In this document: piece after piece, positions 63,237-64,000 of the stretch
Numbering within the stretch: the first letter of the stretch is position 1
Layout of the letters: every line of letters starts with the position of its first letter
Assembly: GCA_965214695.1 (NCBI GenBank)
Contig: OZ243967.1
Coordinates: forward strand, 2,356,001 to 2,420,000
DNA length: 64,000 nucleotides
Source of the DNA: JAPOXR01 sp965214695
Lineage (GTDB): Bacteria; Pseudomonadota; Alphaproteobacteria; Rhodobacterales; Rhodobacteraceae
Reading direction: 5' to 3'
Position numbers and translations under genes: made by a program
Notes under the pieces: generated by a model
The model's input: the letters and a program-made list of their open reading frames with translations, nothing else
What the model was told of the DNA's origin: nothing
Databases searched by the model: none

Positions 63237-64000
63237 ATGCCGCAATCAGAAGAATTCGACTACGTGATCGTTGGCGGCGGCTCGGCCGGATGCGTTCTTG
63301 CCAACCGCCTGAGCGCCAGCGGCACGACCAGCGTATTGCTGCTTGAGGCGGGCAACCGCGACCGCAACCCGTGGATCCATATCCCGGTCGGTTATTTCAA
63401 GACCATGCACAACCCGGCGATTGACTGGTGCTTTGCCACCGAGCCGGATCCCGGCCTCAATGGACGCAGCATCGACTGGCCACGCGGCAAGGTGCTTGGC
63501 GGCTCCTCCTCGATCAACGGCCTGCTCTACGTACGGGGACAGCCGGAAGACTATGATCGCTGGCGGCAGATGGGCAACAGGGGCTGGAGCTGGGATGACG
63601 TCATGCCGCTGTTCCGCGATGCCGAAACCTATGCCGGCGGCAATGGCGAATTCCGCGGCAAGTCCGGTCCGCTCGGCGTGTCGGACATGCCGGTGCATCG
63701 CCGGATATCCGATGCCTGGCTGGAGGCAGCGATGGCGACCGGATATTCGCACAATCCCGACTATAACGGCGCCACGCAGGAAGGCGTCGGCCACTTCCAG
63801 ATCACCTCGAGAAACGGGCGGCGGTGCAGTGCTGCCGTGGCCTATCTCAACCCGGCGCGCAAACGGACAAATTTGAAGATCGAGACCGGTGCGCTGGCGG
63901 AAAACCTGGCGATGCAGGGGCGGGAAGCAACCGGCGTCAATTATCGCGACCGGTCGGGAACGAGGCGACTGGCTAGGGCGCGCCGTGAAGTCATCCTGGC
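63237..64000 (+). CDS. GMC family oxidoreductase (choline dehydrogenase-like), partial
   Basis: N-terminal 254 residues of a flavoprotein alcohol dehydrogenase/oxidase; the rest lies beyond the window. FAD-binding VIVGGGSAGCVLANRLS (10-26) and LLEAGNRD are clear, and WPRGKVLGGSSSINGLLYVR is the GMC signature 1. The start is 11 bases after the TRAP permease stop, so the genes are probably co-transcribed. It likely oxidises the solute imported by the TRAP system. Confidence 0.95.
   Translation, partial: MPQSEEFDYVIVGGGSAGCVLANRLSASGTTSVLLLEAGNRDRNPWIHIPVGYFKTMHNPAIDWCFATEPDPGLNGRSIDWPRGKVLGGSSSINGLLYVRGQPEDYDRWRQMGNRGWSWDDVMPLFRDAETYAGGNGEFRGKSGPLGVSDMPVHRRISDAWLEAAMATGYSHNPDYNGATQEGVGHFQITSRNGRRCSAAVAYLNPARKRTNLKIETGALAENLAMQGREATGVNYRDRSGTRRLARARREVIL

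Overview
This GC-rich window almost certainly comes from an alphaproteobacterium, probably Rhodospirillales-like. The main evidence is at 46.8-57.8 kb: parB-parA-rsmG-mnmG-mnmE-rho-hemJ on one strand, then maf-aroE-coaE-dnaQ facing away and secB convergent. This is the classic alphaproteobacterial neighbourhood of the replication origin, and it carries two perfect parS sites. The imuA-imuB-dnaE2 mutagenesis cassette has a direct-repeat LexA box (GAAC-N7-GAAC) of the alphaproteobacterial type. No tRNA, rRNA or CRISPR was seen.

Layout. 0-2.5 kb: a small RiPP locus with a flavin-dependent tryptophan halogenase (cut by the window start) and two tandem proteusin (NHLP-type) precursor peptides. The two leaders are identical at the protein level. 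The short cores differ completely, yet both end in Trp right before the stop. I consider this the most exciting content: a predicted peptidyl-Trp halogenation system. 3-9.3 kb: map, a VapBC pair, a decayed serine recombinase, a CaiB/BaiF CoA-transferase, a YjbR protein and an HMG-CoA-lyase-like enzyme. 9.3-18.4 kb: PutA, an EF-G-like GTPase, a CinA-type protein, and a sugar isomerase-like/PfkB kinase pair. 19-20.7 kb: a Phd/PemK toxin-antitoxin module whose toxin is split by a 968-bp IS5-family element; removing the element restores the reading frame exactly.

21-31 kb: ten co-directional genes (ABC importer, FAD enzyme, CoA-transferase, enoyl-CoA hydratase, ferredoxin, LysR, amidohydrolase, SnoaL-like protein) that look like one import-and-degrade operon of unknown substrate. 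31.8-37.3 kb: SOS cassette imuA-imuB-dnaE2. 37.5-41 kb: cytochrome c and an IorAB-type molybdenum hydroxylase. 41-46.8 kb: kdsB, cysQ and a sulfite-reduction operon (siroheme synthase, DUF2849, cysI, DUF934).

46.8-57.8 kb: chromosome segregation, tRNA modification, Rho, and the housekeeping genes around a candidate oriC at about 54.26-54.55 kb. 57.9-64 kb: an IclR regulator, a TerC-like membrane protein, a TRAP transporter (DctP and fused DctQM) and the start of a GMC oxidoreductase, again an import-plus-oxidation unit. The abundance of CoA-transferases, TRAP/ABC importers and a proteusin-halogenase locus fits a marine or host-associated (for example sponge) bacterium, but that ecological reading is inference.
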